Shown here in pieces: positions 22,901 through 31,521 of a stretch of 64,000 bases of DNA (position 1 is its first letter; each line of letters starts with the position of its first letter). The DNA is taken from NCBI RefSeq assembly GCF_044810985.1, contig NZ_CP085242.1:868001-932000 (forward strand), given 5' to 3'. The notes beneath the pieces are model-generated. The model worked only from the letters and a program-made list of their open reading frames with translations. It did not search any database and had not been told where the DNA came from. This stretch comes from Marinospirillum sp031581385 (GTDB lineage: Bacteria; Pseudomonadota; Gammaproteobacteria; Pseudomonadales; Halomonadaceae). The position numbers and the translations under genes are program-made.

Positions 22901-23797
22901 ATGGATTATATTGCGATGTCTTTGACTTCGGATTGGCCTCTGCCCCCTGACAGCCTACGCTATATCATCCCGCAACGGGTTTTAAAGCTGCTGCAAAAGC
23001 ACCCCCTCACGCGGGAGCTGTACCCGGTTTCCTTCGGGCACTACCGACGTGCACGTGGACACCGCATGCATCGGGATCGCCATGATGATGAACTCCTGAT
23101 TTACTGCACCGAGGGAGAAGCCGAGGTCATCACCGGCCAACAGAAACTGAAAATCCAGGCTGGCGACCTGCTGCTTTTGCCCAGCGGTGAGCCTCACCGC
23201 TACCACACCCCCGACCGGAATCCCTGGACCATCCATTGGGTTCACTACACCGGCCCCCTGGCCAGCTACTTTCAACAATACCTAGGCTTCACCGGCCAGA
23301 TTCGCAGAATCCACCTGGGCCGTCAGCCCAGACTGCTGGTGGACTTCAACGGCCTGCTCTCCGTTCAGGACTCAGGCTTTCGTGAGCAACCCCTGATTCA
23401 CGCTGCCAACCGTCTCAGACAACTCCTCACCGCTTTACCCCTTTCCCACCAGGGGCCGCAACTCAAACAACAAACCGAGCTGGATCTGGAACGCCTGCAC
23501 CAGCAAATGCGCAGCCATATTGAAGACCGCCTCGACCTGGACAGCCTGGCCGAAACCGCCGGCCTCTCCCGCTATCACTTTATCGCCCGCTACAAACAAA
23601 TGACTGGCCAGACCCCCATCCAGCATTATCTGCACATGAAAATTGAAAGGGCCTGTTATCTACTGGATACTGGCGAATCCAGCATCCGCAGCATTGCCGA
23701 ACAACTGGGCTATGAAGACAGCTACTACTTCTCGCGCTTGTTCAAAAAGGTGATGGGGGTGAGCCCCGCCAACTACCGCCGCGTCAATCGTTACTAA
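22901..23797 (+). CDS. AraC-family regulator (MmsR-like)
   Basis: A 298-residue regulator. The N-terminal AraC_binding cupin ('YCTEGEAEVITGQQKLKIQAGDLLLLPSGEPHRY') is followed by two C-terminal helix-turn-helices: 'LDSLAETAGLSRYHFIARYKQ' and 'IRSIAEQLGYEDSYYFSRLFKK', then 'GVSPANYRR'. It is divergent from the valine operon, as mmsR is from mmsAB in Pseudomonas, where it activates in response to valine-pathway intermediates. Its role here is inferred from position. A second ATG lies 15 bp downstream. Confidence 0.85.
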   Translation: MDYIAMSLTSDWPLPPDSLRYIIPQRVLKLLQKHPLTRELYPVSFGHYRRARGHRMHRDRHDDELLIYCTEGEAEVITGQQKLKIQAGDLLLLPSGEPHRYHTPDRNPWTIHWVHYTGPLASYFQQYLGFTGQIRRIHLGRQPRLLVDFNGLLSVQDSGFREQPLIHAANRLRQLLTALPLSHQGPQLKQQTELDLERLHQQMRSHIEDRLDLDSLAETAGLSRYHFIARYKQMTGQTPIQHYLHMKIERACYLLDTGESSIRSIAEQLGYEDSYYFSRLFKKVMGVSPANYRRVNRY

Positions 23798-23815
23798 AAA
23801 AATTCGCTATTTTCC

Positions 23816-23831
23816 TTTACGTAAACGTCAA
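23816..23831 (+). promoter_or_regulatory. LiuR-type operator upstream of liuR
   Basis: TTTACGTAAACGTCAA, 45 bp upstream of the MerR-family gene. TTTACG could act as -35 with TAGAGT (23839-23844) as -10 at 17-bp spacing. It suggests autoregulation. Confidence 0.7.
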
Positions 23832-23876
23832 CCTTGATTAGAGTTAGCGAAAAGCCTTTTTCAACTTAAGAAAATC

Positions 23877-24302
23877 ATGAACAACACAACCAAAATACGC
23901 ACTTACAGCATCAGCGACCTGGCGAAAGAGTTCGACGTCACCACCCGAACCATCCGCTTCTACGAACAGCAGGGTTTGCTGAATCCTGCACGCCAGGGCC
24001 AGACCCGCATCTACAGCCCCAAAGACAGGGTGCGCTTGATGCTCACCCTGCGTGGCAAACGCCTGGGATTCAGCCTGGCTGAAAGCAAAGAACTCTTCGA
24101 CATGTACGACTCCACCACGGAAGGTGATGAAAAACAGCTGCTCTACATGCTCAACATCCTGGAGAAAAAACAGGCTGACATGCGCCAGCAGTTGCGTGAT
24201 ATCCAGCGCCTCCAGGAAGAACTCAACAACGCCGAAGAACGCTGCATGGATGCTCTGAACAAAGTCCGCAGCGGCAAACGGCAGAAGAAAAAGGCAGGAT
24301 AG
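23877..24302 (+). CDS. liuR: MerR-family regulator, LiuR-type
   Basis: A 141-residue MerR-type protein. The N-terminal winged helix is 'YSISDLAKEFDVTTRTIRFYEQQGLLNPAR', followed by 'RVRLMLTLRGKRLGFSLAESKELFDMYD' and a coiled-coil dimerisation helix ('KKQADMRQQLRDIQRLQEELNN'). The length and the 'FYEQQGLL.P.R.GQTRIYS' pattern match LiuR, which controls leucine/isovalerate and other branched-chain pathways in proteobacteria. No metal-binding Cys cluster is present. A perfect LiuR-type palindrome precedes it. Confidence 0.82.
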   Translation: MNNTTKIRTYSISDLAKEFDVTTRTIRFYEQQGLLNPARQGQTRIYSPKDRVRLMLTLRGKRLGFSLAESKELFDMYDSTTEGDEKQLLYMLNILEKKQADMRQQLRDIQRLQEELNNAEERCMDALNKVRSGKRQKKKAG

Positions 24303-24368
24303 CTTTACTTAAAGATCAGTTATAGAAAATTTGAGCGCGGTGGCTGTGACTGACATGACTGATTAACA

Positions 24369-24479
24369 GGTCTGCGGCAAAGGAGGCTGCGAAAAGCGTA
24401 GCAGGGACAGCGAAGCGCACTGGTTGAGGCATCAGGACGTCGAATCCAGTGAAAAGCAGCCTCTTTGCAAAAGCAGACC
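24369..24479 (-). repeat. 110-bp hairpin element, type 1 core, copy 2 (inverted)
   Basis: The arms are GGTCTGC..GCAAAGGAGGCTGC and GCAGCCTCTTTGC...GCAGACC. On the minus strand the core has CCTCAACCAGTGCGCTTCGC and TGTCCCTGCTACGCTTTTC, related to the core at 63879-63985 (TCCCTGCTACGCTTTTCAC). It lies between liuR and the acyl-CoA ligase gene. Confidence 0.6.
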
Positions 24480-24549
24480 GGATTGAAAACGTAAAATAAT
24501 TTCCAAAGCTCCTCACAACCAACACACAACAAACACAAAAGGTGGGTTT

Positions 24550-26229
24550 ATGAGCAAACAACCTAGCTACGTCAGTGGCATCAGCGACAAGCCCCTTCTG
24601 GGCATGACCATCGGCGACCTCTTTGACCGGACGGTTGCCGAATTCCCCGACAACGATGCCCTTATTTCACGGCACCAGAAACTGCGCTACACCTACAAGG
24701 AGCTCCAGCAGGAAGTCAACCACTGCGCCCGTGGCCTGCTGAAAATGGGGGTCAAAAAAGGGGAACGCGTTGGCATCTGGTCGCCCAACAACGCACAATG
24801 GTGCATCACCCAGTTTGCCACCGCCAAGATCGGTGCCATCCTGGTCAACATCAACCCCAGCTACCGCACCCACGAGCTGGAATACGCCCTCAAGCATTCC
24901 GGCACCAGCACCCTGATTCTGGAAGGCCAGTTCAAGGCCTCCAAATATGCAGAAATGCTCTGTGAGCTGGCCCCTGAACTGAAAACCAGCACCCCACAGA
25001 ACTTCAAGTCAGCCAAACTGCCTGAACTCAAGCGCGTCATCTGCCTCACCGATGAACTGGCCACCGAGGGCATGCACACCTGGTCGGATCTAATGGCTCT
25101 TTATGACCAGGTCACCGAAGCCCAGTTGTACGACCTGCAGAAAACCCTGCAATTCGACGACCCCATCAATATCCAGTACACCTCGGGCACAACCGGCGCG
25201 CCCAAGGGAGCCACTCTCTCCCACCACAATATCCTCAACAACGGCTATTTTGTCGGCGAAGGCATGAACCTGACCCACAAGGATCGCATGGTCATCCCGG
25301 TGCCCCTCTACCATTGCTTTGGCATGGTCATGGGCAACCTGGGCTGCGTCACCCACGGCTCCACCATGATTTATCCTTCCGATGGCTTTGATCCCGAGCT
25401 GACCCTGAAGGCCGTGGAAGAAGAAAAAGCCACTACGCTTTACGGTGTGCCGACCATGTTTATTGCCGAGCTGGAGCACCCGGATTTTGAAAAATTCGAT
25501 CTGCGCCACCTGCGCACCGGCATCATGGCGGGCTCCAACTGCCCGATTGAAGTGATGAAAAAAGTCATCGACAAGATGAACATGAAGGACGTCACCATCT
25601 GCTACGGCATGACCGAAACCAGCCCGGTCAGCTTCCAGACCCGAATGGATGCACCCATCGAAAAACGCGTATCCACCGTGGGCACCATTCATCCCCACCT
25701 GGAAGTCAAACTGGTAGACCCTGAATCCGGCAACGTGGTCGAGCGCGGCGAAAAAGGCGAGCTTTGCACCCGTGGCTACAGCGTCATGCTGGGTTACTGG
25801 AACAACGAAGAAGAAACCAAAAAGTCCATCGTCAACAAATGGATGCACACCGGTGATCTGGCAGAAATGGATGACGAAGGCTATGTCGCCATTACCGGTC
25901 GCATCAAGGACATGATCATTCGCGGCGGGGAGAACATCTATCCACGCGAGTTGGAAGAATTCTTCTACACCCATCCGGACATTTCCGATGTCCAGGTGAT
26001 CGGCATACCCGATCAGAAGTACGGTGAGGAAGTCATGGCCTGGATCAAGCCGCATGAAGGCAAGGAACTGGATGAAGACACCATGCGCGAGTTCTGCAAG
26101 GGCAAGATTGCCCACTTCAAAATTCCGCGCTACTTCAAGTTCACCCAGGACTTCCCGATGACCGTGACCGGCAAAATCCAGAAGTTCAAGATGCGTGACC
26201 AGAGTATTGAGGAATTGGGCCTGCGCTGA
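24550..26229 (+). CDS. AMP-forming acyl-CoA ligase
   Basis: A 559-residue fatty-acid/branched acyl-CoA synthetase. It has 'YTSGTTGAPKGATLSHHNI' (P-loop), 'ICYGMTETSPVS', 'MHTGDLAEMDDEGYVAITGRIKDMIIRGGENIYP', and the C-terminal Lys in 'VTGKIQKFKMR'. It resembles ligases found beside leucine, isovalerate or terpenoid-acid genes, so a branched or medium-chain acid is plausible; the substrate is not determined. AGGTGGG is a good ribosome-binding site 6-7 bases upstream. It is transcribed in the same direction as liuR, with a hairpin element between them, and ends at a strong terminator. Confidence 0.88.
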   Translation: MSKQPSYVSGISDKPLLGMTIGDLFDRTVAEFPDNDALISRHQKLRYTYKELQQEVNHCARGLLKMGVKKGERVGIWSPNNAQWCITQFATAKIGAILVNINPSYRTHELEYALKHSGTSTLILEGQFKASKYAEMLCELAPELKTSTPQNFKSAKLPELKRVICLTDELATEGMHTWSDLMALYDQVTEAQLYDLQKTLQFDDPINIQYTSGTTGAPKGATLSHHNILNNGYFVGEGMNLTHKDRMVIPVPLYHCFGMVMGNLGCVTHGSTMIYPSDGFDPELTLKAVEEEKATTLYGVPTMFIAELEHPDFEKFDLRHLRTGIMAGSNCPIEVMKKVIDKMNMKDVTICYGMTETSPVSFQTRMDAPIEKRVSTVGTIHPHLEVKLVDPESGNVVERGEKGELCTRGYSVMLGYWNNEEETKKSIVNKWMHTGDLAEMDDEGYVAITGRIKDMIIRGGENIYPRELEEFFYTHPDISDVQVIGIPDQKYGEEVMAWIKPHEGKELDEDTMREFCKGKIAHFKIPRYFKFTQDFPMTVTGKIQKFKMRDQSIEELGLR

Positions 26230-26250
26230 TCCCTGGCCCCACCGAGAGAA

Positions 26251-26283
26251 AGCCCCGCTGGATATCCGGCGGGGCTTTTTTTA
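26251..26283 (+). terminator. Rho-independent terminator between convergent units
   Basis: AGCCCCGC TGGATATCC GGCGGGGCT is followed by TTTTTTT on the plus strand. It ends the acyl-CoA ligase gene and could also stop the signalling operon arriving from the right, where the minus strand has a weaker TTTCTCT. Confidence 0.93.
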
Positions 26284-26297
26284 GGCCGGAATAAAAT

Positions 26298-26957
26298 TCA
26301 CAGATCCAGACCCATGGCCCGGGCCATGGCGCCAATGCGCATGCCAGTGGCTGGATGGCGCAAGTCAGGATTGGCTCCCTGACGCTGCAGAAAAAGAGCA
26401 GCTTCTTCCTGGCGCATCATCACCGCAAACATCAAGGCAGTGTTGCCGTGGCCATCCGGCTGATCAATGTCCGCCACCAGTCCCGCCAGGCGTTGCAGTT
26501 CCTGCAAGTCGCCATTGACCGCAGCCAAATGAATCAAGAGATCATCCTGACTGGCCTCCATTTTCTGCAATTGCATCAGAGAAGCATGCTTACCCAGACG
26601 CATTTCAATGGCTGCCACCAACTGGTCACGGTTGGCCGGTTTGATCAGATAGTCATCCGCTCCCAGCTCGCAACCCAGCTTTTGATCTTCACTGGAATCG
26701 CGACCGGAGAGAAAGATAAACGGCAAATCAGCCCAGGCCGGTGTTGTTCTGACTTTTTTCAGAAGCTCAAACCCATCCATCACCGGCATCTGGATATCGC
26801 AAACCAGCAGATCAGGGCGTTGCTTTTCCAGCTTTTTCAACGCCCTTTCACCATTACTGGCTTTTTCCACCTGGTAACCCGCCTGCTCCAGAAGGGCCGC
26901 CAGGAGGCGCAGCAGGGGTTCATCGTCTTCAACCAAAAGAATATTTTTATCGGTCAC
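26298..26957 (-). CDS. Response regulator fused to ankyrin-like repeats
   Basis: A protein of 219 residues, taking the GTG at 26955-26957, eight bases after the upstream stop. The receiver domain is at about 1-120 ('NILLVEDDEPLLRLLAALL', phospho-acceptor Asp in 'LLVCDIQMPVMDGF', 'IFLSGRDSS', 'ADDYLIKPANRDQL'). Instead of a DNA-binding domain it has two ankyrin-like units at about 140-205: 'LIHLAAVNGDLQELQRLAGL' and 'DGHGNTALMFAVMMRQEEAALFLQRQGANPDLR'. Ankyrin repeats bind proteins, so phosphorylation may control a protein-protein contact. It is the last gene of the signalling cluster. Confidence 0.82.
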   Translation of the reverse strand: MTDKNILLVEDDEPLLRLLAALLEQAGYQVEKASNGERALKKLEKQRPDLLVCDIQMPVMDGFELLKKVRTTPAWADLPFIFLSGRDSSEDQKLGCELGADDYLIKPANRDQLVAAIEMRLGKHASLMQLQKMEASQDDLLIHLAAVNGDLQELQRLAGLVADIDQPDGHGNTALMFAVMMRQEEAALFLQRQGANPDLRHPATGMRIGAMARAMGLDL

Positions 26958-26964
26958 AAAGGCC

Positions 26965-28263
26965 TCATGAGAATGAAAGAGGATAGAGGCTATAACAGTT
27001 TTTACCCTGTTGTTTTGCTGTATACATTGCCTCATCGGCCTGATGCATGAGTTGCGATATATCAACAGGAGGCTCTTGTGGGTAGAAAGTCACACCAATG
27101 CTGGCCGTCACATGAAGGCTGTGCCCTTTCCAGGCCACCGCTTCGCTCACTGCAGCCTGCAAACGCTCCAGCAAACCATCCAGGTATTCAGGAACCTGGA
27201 CAGATTCCAGCACCAGGGCAAACTCATCGCCACCCAGGCGCGCCAGGGTGTCTTCATCCCTCAGACAGGCCTGCATGCGTTTGGCCACTTCCTGCAACAC
27301 CACATCACCCGCCGCGTGACCATGGATATCATTGACCGGTTTGAAGCCGTCCAGATCCAGATAGGCCACGGCAATGCGGGTGCCATGCCGATCGGCATAG
27401 GCGGTTGACTGGTTTAAGCGGTAGTTGAACAATACCCGGTTCGGTAAATCGGTCAAGGCATCAAAGTGAGCCAGATGCTCCAGTTGGGTCTGCTGTTCCT
27501 TTTGTTCGGTAATATCGGTGAACAGCGCCACAAACTGGGTGATTTCACCCGAAGGATCGCGCACTGCACTCACCGTCATGTTTTCCACAAACACTTCGCC
27601 ATTCTTGCGCCGGTTCCAGATCTCCCCTTCCCAGTGCCCTCTCTCAAACAAGGTAACCCAGAACTCCTCGTAAAACTCGGGAGTATGGTGACCTGAACTC
27701 AGCAGACTGGGCGTATGACCCACCGCTTCTTCACGTGAATAGCCGGTAATCCGGGTGAAGGAGGCATTCACTTCCAGAATAATGCCCTGGGCGGAGGTGA
27801 TCATGATGCCTTCACGGGCATGGTTAAAAACGGTCAGAGCCAGGCGTTCGTTGGCATCCCGGTCATGACGCAGCAAAGCATAGCGTATGGCTTTACGAAT
27901 CGAGGAGGCATCATCCCCCTTGGATAGATAGTCTTCAGCACCCGCTTCAATAGCAACTTCTGTCGCCTGGTGATCGTCCAGGCCGGTCAAGACCACCAGA
28001 GGCACTTCCGGGGCGATAGCCCGGCAGCGCTTGACGGTCTCCGGGCCGGTTGAATCCGGCAGATTCAGATCCAGAAGAATGACATCCGGTTTCAGGTTTT
28101 TCTGTTCCAGCTGGCTTTTAGCCTCCGTCAGGCTGGGCACCAGATAAACATCAAAAGCCTTGGGGTCCCGCTCCAGCAATTGGATGCGTATCAGCTCAGC
28201 ATCGCCCGGTTCATCTTCGATGATCAATACGACCGGCTGTTTTTTCAGGCTGATTTCCGACAT
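26965..28263 (-). CDS. Receiver-PAS-GGDEF diguanylate cyclase
   Basis: A protein of 432 residues starting MSEISLKKQP, with GGAGG seven bases upstream. The receiver domain (about 8-125) has its phospho-Asp in 'VILLDLNLPDSTG'. The PAS domain (about 140-255) shows 'EVNASFTRITGYSREEAVGH' and 'FVENMTVSAVRDPSGEITQFV'. The GGDEF domain (about 270-430) carries an intact 'RLGGDEFALVL' and the product-inhibition I-site 'RDED' five residues before it. It should make cyclic di-GMP under phosphorylation and PAS control. It is paralogous to the N-terminal half of the protein at 31509-34037. Confidence 0.92.
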   Translation of the reverse strand: MSEISLKKQPVVLIIEDEPGDAELIRIQLLERDPKAFDVYLVPSLTEAKSQLEQKNLKPDVILLDLNLPDSTGPETVKRCRAIAPEVPLVVLTGLDDHQATEVAIEAGAEDYLSKGDDASSIRKAIRYALLRHDRDANERLALTVFNHAREGIMITSAQGIILEVNASFTRITGYSREEAVGHTPSLLSSGHHTPEFYEEFWVTLFERGHWEGEIWNRRKNGEVFVENMTVSAVRDPSGEITQFVALFTDITEQKEQQTQLEHLAHFDALTDLPNRVLFNYRLNQSTAYADRHGTRIAVAYLDLDGFKPVNDIHGHAAGDVVLQEVAKRMQACLRDEDTLARLGGDEFALVLESVQVPEYLDGLLERLQAAVSEAVAWKGHSLHVTASIGVTFYPQEPPVDISQLMHQADEAMYTAKQQGKNCYSLYPLSFS

Positions 28264-28290
28264 AAGCAAACCTCCATTGCCTGCTGACCA

Positions 28291-28722
28291 CTAGTAACTG
28301 GGGCGTTTAACCAGCTCAAACCAGTAGTTTTCCAGCTTTTGAATTTGGTGAATAAAATCATCCACGCTCACCGGTTTGACGATAAAGCCAGCGGCACCCT
28401 GATCATAGGAAGCGTAGATGTCACTTTCGGCATCCGAGGTGGTCAACACGACAATGGGAATAATCCGCAGTTTATCGATCTTTTTGATTTCACGTAGAAA
28501 CTCGCGGCCATCCATACGTGGCATATTCAAGTCCAGCAGGATCAGATCGGGCTGGGGTTTGTCCTGGTAGCCGTCTTCCTTGAGCAAATAGGCCAGGGCT
28601 TCCTCGCCATTTTCAACATGCTGCAAGTCCACAGCAATTCGGCCCTCCTGAAAAGCCATTCGGGTCAGGTGGGCATCAGCTGAATCATCTTCAACCAGCA
28701 AGATCGTACAAGGGCTACTCAT
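28291..28722 (-). CDS. Single-domain response regulator (Rcp1-like)
   Basis: A 143-residue stand-alone receiver. Acidic pocket 'LLVEDDSADAHLTRMAF', phospho-Asp in 'ILLDLNMPRMDGREFL', 'IVVLTTSDAESD', Lys in 'GFIVKPVSVDDFI'. The Rcp1-like tail is 'QIQKLENYWFELVKRP'. It is a close paralogue of the receiver at 34061-34498 and lies directly after its presumed kinase (7 bp). It probably relays phosphate between the kinase and the GGDEF protein, or acts as a phosphate sink. Confidence 0.92.
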   Translation of the reverse strand: MSSPCTILLVEDDSADAHLTRMAFQEGRIAVDLQHVENGEEALAYLLKEDGYQDKPQPDLILLDLNMPRMDGREFLREIKKIDKLRIIPIVVLTTSDAESDIYASYDQGAAGFIVKPVSVDDFIHQIQKLENYWFELVKRPSY

Positions 28723-28729
28723 TCCAATT

Positions 28730-30601
28730 CTACTCCTGGTCAGGAAAAGTCATTACAAAGGCCGTACCGCCTTCCATACCTTCTTCAATCGTGATTTCTG
28801 CCCCGGCCTGACGAAGGAGTCTGCGAACCAACGCCAGGCCCATACCGGTTCCCGGATAGGTATGACTGGAAGGAACCAGGCGGGTAAACAATTCAAACAC
28901 CTGAAGCCGATACCTGGGCTCGATACCCGAGCCATTGTCCCTGACGTATATAAGATTACAATTATTTACTTTTTTCGCATCTATTTCAACAACCAAAGGA
29001 CGTTCAGGGTTGCGGTAGGCCAGCGCGTTATCAAGCAAAGCCTGGAAGACTTCTTGCAAACGCCGCTTGGAAAAGTAAACGTGGGGCAGCTGGCTACTCA
29101 GAATAACCTTGGCATTCAGCTGGTGAAGCTGCTGCTTGAGTTGGGGTTCATCCAGCAGCTCTTCCAGCAGATCGCGGGTGGCCACCCACTCGGGTGCCGG
29201 GGTCACTTTTTCCAGCTCCAGATAACGCTGAACATCATGCACCAGTGAACTCAAACGCTGGGCCTGCTCGCGAATAAAGTCAACCGACATCTGGGCATCG
29301 GCATCCAGGCCACTGGGCGTTTGCTGAGTCAAACGCTCGGCAAAGGCCCTGAGCCTGCGGGTCGGCTCCTGAAAATGGTGTGCCATGACTTCACTCAAGC
29401 GTTGCAACTCCTGGTTGCTGGCTTGCAGACTCTGTTCACGTTGGTGAAGCTGGCTGGCCATGTCATTCATGGCTGCAGCAAACTGACCCAGTTCATCGTT
29501 TTTATCCAGTTGGATGCTGGAAATCAAATCACCCTGGCGAATTTTTTCCACGCCCTGCATCAAAACGCTCAGAGGCTGAACCACCAGGTGCTGAACCAGC
29601 CAGAGACTCAGAGGCACGATCACCAGAGCCGTCAGCAGCAGGGCCATCAGAATGGCCTGGCGGGTGGATTGCCGGGCCTTCTGATAGCTTTCCATGGGGT
29701 AGATAAAAGCCAGGTAGGCCTGTTGCTCATCACCCAAAGTCAGAGGATACAAGCCCCAGAAACCCTCGCGGGTTTGCAAAAGCTGCATTTCCCGGGACTC
29801 GGGGTCTGGCAGGATATTAACCAGTTGGCGATGATGTTCACGAACCTCCGACTGACCGGCTATCAGCTCGCCCTGAGCATTCAAAAGCCCGGCCTCAACC
29901 CCACCGCGGGTTGCTGCGGCCAGAAAATTGACATCCAGCTCCCGCACCAGAACCAGATAGCCGACGGTTTTCTGTTGCTCACCCAGCTCACGTACAAAGC
30001 TGAATTTCTGTTCCAGATAAACCTGTTCACCTTCAATTCGGTAGCGTTGCCCCTCGGGCATTTCAGCATGCAGGGCGGCACGTCGGGTTATTGCGGCTTC
30101 CAACTGGCTTCCCTCCAGATCACTTCCCTCTACCCACTGCAGCTCCGGCTGAGCCTGCGGGTAACTGATATAGCCTTGAATAAAACTATCGCCTTCCTGG
30201 GTTGCAAAGCCAACCAGTTGCTGCTCAAGGGTATAAACATAGGCTCCCGTACTGCGACCGGTTTGTATGGCTGCCAATAATCGCTGGGTCACGCGCTGTT
30301 TTTCTTCATCAAACAAAATAGCGTGATAATTGTCAGGGTCTTCAAAGTTGTTGACCAGATTCAGGGTGGCAATCAAACGCTTTTCCTGGCGCAGGAATCC
30401 CGCTTCCTGAGCCAAGGCTTCCTCAATCCCCTCACGATCTCTGCCAAGGGTGGCAAAACCCTCTTCAATCAATTGTTCAGCCGAAGACTGGTGGTAGTCC
30501 AGTAGATGGCGATCCACCAGATAACCGGCCAGCAACAGGGAAACCAGGCCAACAGCCAGGGTAAAAACCAGCAGCTTGAGCTTCAGCGAAAAGCGCAGCA
30601 T
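28730..30601 (-). CDS. Membrane histidine kinase with large periplasmic sensor
   Basis: A 623-residue kinase. Transmembrane helix 1 at about 8-28; a periplasmic domain of about 280 residues; transmembrane helix 2 at about 310-335; then HAMP, a coiled coil, and the dimerisation/phosphotransfer region 'LSEVMAHHFQEPTRRL' with the likely phospho-His in 'AHHFQEP'. The HATPase domain follows ('QALLDNALAYRN', 'YVRDNGSGIEPR', 'GTGMGLALVRRLL'). The His box is an unusual variant shared with the kinases at 34491 and 43910. It starts at the stop codon of a periplasmic binding protein gene (1-base overlap), which suggests a LuxP/LuxQ or TorT/TorS-like receptor pair. Confidence 0.9.
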   Translation of the reverse strand: MLRFSLKLKLLVFTLAVGLVSLLLAGYLVDRHLLDYHQSSAEQLIEEGFATLGRDREGIEEALAQEAGFLRQEKRLIATLNLVNNFEDPDNYHAILFDEEKQRVTQRLLAAIQTGRSTGAYVYTLEQQLVGFATQEGDSFIQGYISYPQAQPELQWVEGSDLEGSQLEAAITRRAALHAEMPEGQRYRIEGEQVYLEQKFSFVRELGEQQKTVGYLVLVRELDVNFLAAATRGGVEAGLLNAQGELIAGQSEVREHHRQLVNILPDPESREMQLLQTREGFWGLYPLTLGDEQQAYLAFIYPMESYQKARQSTRQAILMALLLTALVIVPLSLWLVQHLVVQPLSVLMQGVEKIRQGDLISSIQLDKNDELGQFAAAMNDMASQLHQREQSLQASNQELQRLSEVMAHHFQEPTRRLRAFAERLTQQTPSGLDADAQMSVDFIREQAQRLSSLVHDVQRYLELEKVTPAPEWVATRDLLEELLDEPQLKQQLHQLNAKVILSSQLPHVYFSKRRLQEVFQALLDNALAYRNPERPLVVEIDAKKVNNCNLIYVRDNGSGIEPRYRLQVFELFTRLVPSSHTYPGTGMGLALVRRLLRQAGAEITIEEGMEGGTAFVMTFPDQE

Positions 30602-31521
30602 TAAAAGATGGGCTCCACTTGGTCAACGTTTTCCGAGGTAACCTTAACGGAATCCAGAACCAGTTTACGGGGCACCTCTTCACCTTTGAGCAGTTGCATG
30701 GCCAGACGCGCACCTTCCTTGCCACCGGTCTGGTAAGTAAAGCTGGCACTCTGTTCGCCTGCACGTATGGCATCCCGGGCTTCGCTGATAAAATCAATGC
30801 CCACCAGTGGCAGGCTGGCCGGATCAATACCCGCCTGCTGCAAGGCCATGCGTGCTCCCGTGGCCATGCTGTCGCTTTGCGCATAGATGGCATCGGGCTT
30901 CACGCCTTCAGTCAGCAGGCCTGAAACGGCAAGAATCGCATCCGCCCGTAAAAAATTGGCGGTACGCCGGGTCACCCGAATGTCGGGGTGGTTTTGGAGG
31001 GTCTGCATAAAGCCTTCACTGCGTTCCTCGGTCGTACTGGCACCTTCAACACCTTCCAGCATCAGAATATGCCCCTGACCCTCCAGCTCCTGCACCAGAT
31101 GTTCTGCTGCCGAGCGGGCGATGGCCCGGTTATCGGAAGTCACCAAGCTGGTATAACCGTCTCCGGCAATGGCCCGTGACAGCAGGATAACGGGAATTCC
31201 CTGTTGATGGACTTTTTCAATAACACTGCTGAGCACCACCTGATCCCTGGGGCTGGTCATCAACACATCCACGCCGCGAGCCACCAGCTCTTCAATGTGT
31301 TGGGCCTGAAGTGAGGTCTCACCTTCAGCATCAGTGACAATAAACTCCACCTGCGGGTACTTGTCCAGTTCCTGCTCAACCTCCCGGACCTGGGCCAGAC
31401 GCCAGTCATTGCCCAGCGTATCCTGGGCAAAACCAATCCGATACGGCTCGGATGCCCAACTCCAAGGCGACAGAAAAACCAGCAAGGCCAGCAAACCTGC
31501 CGCTCTGATCAGTTTGCCCAT
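30601..31521 (-). CDS. Stand-alone periplasmic binding protein (sugar/LuxP-like)
   Basis: A 306-residue secreted protein with a signal peptide (hydrophobic core, then 'SWASEPYRIGF'). The Peripla_BP_4 fold shows 'IGFAQDTLGNDWRLAQVREVEQEL', 'VDVLMTSPRDQVVLSSVIEKV', 'ILMLEGVEGASTTEERSEGF', and 'PLVGIDFISEARDAIRAGE'. No ABC permease or ATPase is nearby; the next gene is a sensor kinase. It is therefore more likely a ligand-sensing partner of that kinase than a transporter component. Its start overlaps the end of the GGDEF-EAL gene by 13 bases. Confidence 0.85.
   Translation of the reverse strand: MGKLIRAAGLLALLVFLSPWSWASEPYRIGFAQDTLGNDWRLAQVREVEQELDKYPQVEFIVTDAEGETSLQAQHIEELVARGVDVLMTSPRDQVVLSSVIEKVHQQGIPVILLSRAIAGDGYTSLVTSDNRAIARSAAEHLVQELEGQGHILMLEGVEGASTTEERSEGFMQTLQNHPDIRVTRRTANFLRADAILAVSGLLTEGVKPDAIYAQSDSMATGARMALQQAGIDPASLPLVGIDFISEARDAIRAGEQSASFTYQTGGKEGARLAMQLLKGEEVPRKLVLDSVKVTSENVDQVEPIF

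Noticed and set aside
24483..24495. Possible fourth LiuR-type site before the acyl-CoA ligase (TTGAAAACGTAAA)
   Set aside because: Only one half-site matches; the other half and spacing do not.
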